Part shown: in pieces, positions 15,357 through 16,137 of the stretch
How positions within the stretch are numbered: the stretch's first letter is position 1
Layout: each line of letters starts with the position of its first letter
Assembly: GCA_046260215.1 (NCBI GenBank)
Contig: JBHEPQ010000313.1
Location: 1 to 16,137, forward strand
Source of the DNA: Chromatocurvus sp046260215
GTDB taxonomy: Bacteria; Pseudomonadota; Gammaproteobacteria; Pseudomonadales; Halieaceae
Length of the DNA: 16,137 nucleotides
Reading direction: 5' to 3'
Program-made: the position numbers and the translations under genes
Notes under the pieces: generated by a model
Seen by the model: the letters and a program-made list of their open reading frames with translations, nothing else
Told to the model about the DNA's origin: nothing
Databases searched by the model: none

Positions 15357-15677
15357 ATGAACACTCGCACTCACAAGGTGCCACGAGCACGCCGCGCCAC
15401 AGTGACCGCAGCAATGCTGTGCTTCTGCGGTATCACCCACGCCGATCCGGATGCTGAGCATAAGGCACTCGCTCGCCTGATTCATGATCTGCAAGCCCTC
15501 GAACCTCTGATTGTCAACGCCCAGGCGCACGCGCTGCTCGATGCGCGTATCCGCTTTCGCTACGACCGGCTCCGTCAGGATCTGGAGCGCATCCGGTCCG
15601 GCATTCAGGATCATATCGACGCGCCGCGTAATGAGCCGCGCACGTTCCCGCCGTTGCGCGGCGACTATCGCCAGTGA
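15357..15677 (+). CDS. RAQPRD-family integrative conjugative element protein
   Basis: A small 106-residue exported protein of the RAQPRD family (TIGR01690, PFL_4695-like), a periplasmic part of the conjugation apparatus whose exact role is not established. The N-terminus is basic and hydrophobic with a likely cleavage after ITHA (about 29). A helical middle follows (ALARLIHDLQALE, then YDRLRQDLERIRSGIQDHI). The family tail is present but altered: the name motif reads RNEPRT (91-96), followed by the conserved LRGDY. It begins directly behind a hairpin and is 9 bp from the next gene. Confidence 0.85.
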   Translation: MNTRTHKVPRARRATVTAAMLCFCGITHADPDAEHKALARLIHDLQALEPLIVNAQAHALLDARIRFRYDRLRQDLERIRSGIQDHIDAPRNEPRTFPPLRGDYRQ

Positions 15678-15686
15678 TGGCCATCG

Positions 15687-15917
15687 ATGAGCCCAGCACA
15701 GATCTCAGCGTTTCAGGCCGGCTCCGGTGTTACCCCCGCCGTGCTGCTTGTCACCATTGCGAGTGTGGTCCTCGTCCTGGTGTTTGTCTGGGTCATCTGG
15801 GTAACCCTCGGCAGCTTTCGCGCGTGGCAGGACGGGAAGATTCCTTTGTTCGATCTTATCTGGGCTGCGCTACGGGCCAGCATCATCTTGATGGTACTCG
15901 GTTTCTATCTGCGGTGA
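15687..15917 (+). CDS. TIGR03758-family integrating conjugative element membrane protein
   Basis: A 76-residue inner-membrane protein of the TIGR03758 (PFL_4701-like, DUF3262) family in conjugative elements. It has two membrane helices (about residues 18-40 and 57-74), separated by the conserved LGSFRAWQDGKI loop. The ATG lies 9 bp after the preceding stop, so the two are surely co-transcribed. It may belong to the small inner-membrane components of the type IV secretion channel, by family and position. Confidence 0.88.
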   Translation: MSPAQISAFQAGSGVTPAVLLVTIASVVLVLVFVWVIWVTLGSFRAWQDGKIPLFDLIWAALRASIILMVLGFYLR

Positions 15918-15942
15918 TGGCGTAGCCGTGACCGTTTTTGAC

Positions 15943-15959
15943 GCCGGGCGCAGCCCGGC
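15943..15959 (+). repeat. GC-rich hairpin between two conjugation genes
   Basis: GCCGGGC and GCCCGGC pair exactly around GCA. A second, weaker 4-bp stem, GGGG-TGCG-CCCC, lies at 15972-15983. There is no T-run, so full termination is unlikely. The element may set relative expression or protect mRNA ends within the operon. Confidence 0.65.
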
Positions 15960-16003
15960 TTGTGGTGATCAGGGGTGCGCCCCGCAACGTCGGAGAAACG
16001 ACA

Positions 16004-16137
16004 ATGTTCATGTTTCTAAATCGAAGCAGTAAATCAACGGTAGTCACCCTGCTCGGGATGATCGGGCTCCTCATGAATCCTTCCGTCTGGGCCGTTCTAC
16101 CGACCCCGGTGGCGCCGAGCACGGCACCGGCCGCAGG
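16004..16137 (+). CDS. TIGR03745-family conjugative element membrane protein (partial)
   Basis: 44 residues are visible before the window ends. The ATG has GGAGA 8 bp upstream. The N-terminus is a signal-type hydrophobic helix (about residues 13-30, ending VWA), followed by LPTPVAPSTAPA. This agrees with the TIGR03745 (PFL_4702-like, DUF2976) small membrane protein, a pilin-like candidate in these elements. It is third in the expected gene order after the RAQPRD and TIGR03758 genes. The rest of the gene lies outside. Confidence 0.75.
   Translation, partial: MFMFLNRSSKSTVVTLLGMIGLLMNPSVWAVLPTPVAPSTAPAA

Larger units (their letters stand above)
14674..16137 (+). mobile_element. Part of an integrative conjugative element (PFGI-1/ICEclc-like)
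   Basis: Three consecutive genes match conserved conjugation families of this element class in the usual order: RAQPRD family, TIGR03758 and TIGR03745. The remaining mating-pair genes should follow beyond the window. The left limit is uncertain: the IS relic lies immediately upstream, and the coupling-protein genes that commonly precede this run are not here. No integrase or attachment site is visible. Confidence 0.65.

Noticed and set aside
1..16137. CRISPR arrays, tRNA or rRNA genes, and ICE attachment sites
   Set aside because: No regularly spaced repeats, no tRNA cloverleaf and no rRNA-like sequence were found, and no integrase gene is present to define an attachment site.

Overview
The window looks like a piece of accessory genome from a Gram-negative proteobacterium, most likely a gammaproteobacterium. 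The evidence is a TonB-dependent outer-membrane receptor, a periplasmic sulfatase, a GPH-family sugar symporter, an octaheme cytochrome, and at the right end the start of a conjugation operon of the PFGI-1/ICEclc-like type. No rRNA, tRNA or CRISPR array was seen, so the species cannot be fixed from this sequence.

Layout. 1-147 is the C-terminus of a membrane protein on the + strand. 148-922 has no intact gene and holds an inverted repeat (330-375) and the left copy of a ~355-bp imperfect direct repeat (424-780). 923-9114 is a five-gene block, all on the minus strand. In transcription order it is: GPH/MelB-type symporter, TetR-family regulator, S1 sulfatase, TonB-dependent receptor, GH3 glycoside hydrolase. 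9154-9646 is a frameshifted gene remnant on the same strand. 9997-12291 (+) is an eight-heme c-type cytochrome with a HEAT/TPR-like C-terminal half. 12461-12814 is the right copy of the direct repeat. It is followed by a broken ABC-exporter ATPase fragment (12825-13132) and an internally deleted IS1380-family transposase relic (13569-14491, minus). From 14674 to the end, all + strand, are a secreted thermonuclease and three conjugative-element genes: RAQPRD family, TIGR03758 family and the start of a TIGR03745-family gene.

How the catabolic block may work. The five genes read as one uptake-and-degradation route for a sulfated glycoside. The receptor would bring it across the outer membrane, the exported sulfatase would remove sulfate in the periplasm, the symporter would carry the product inward, and the signal-less GH3 enzyme would hydrolyse it in the cytoplasm. 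The regulation is unusually readable. The palindrome TATCC-N4-GGATA occurs three times, only at promoter positions: two copies bracket a good sigma70-type promoter in front of the receptor-GH3 pair, and one lies just upstream of the symporter-TetR-sulfatase genes. The resident TetR protein is the obvious candidate to bind them.

The ground between 12.4 and 14.5 kb is a graveyard of mobile-element and gene fragments. The block and the cytochrome lie between the two direct repeats, which suggests past mobility, but no intact recombinase or attachment site is visible here.
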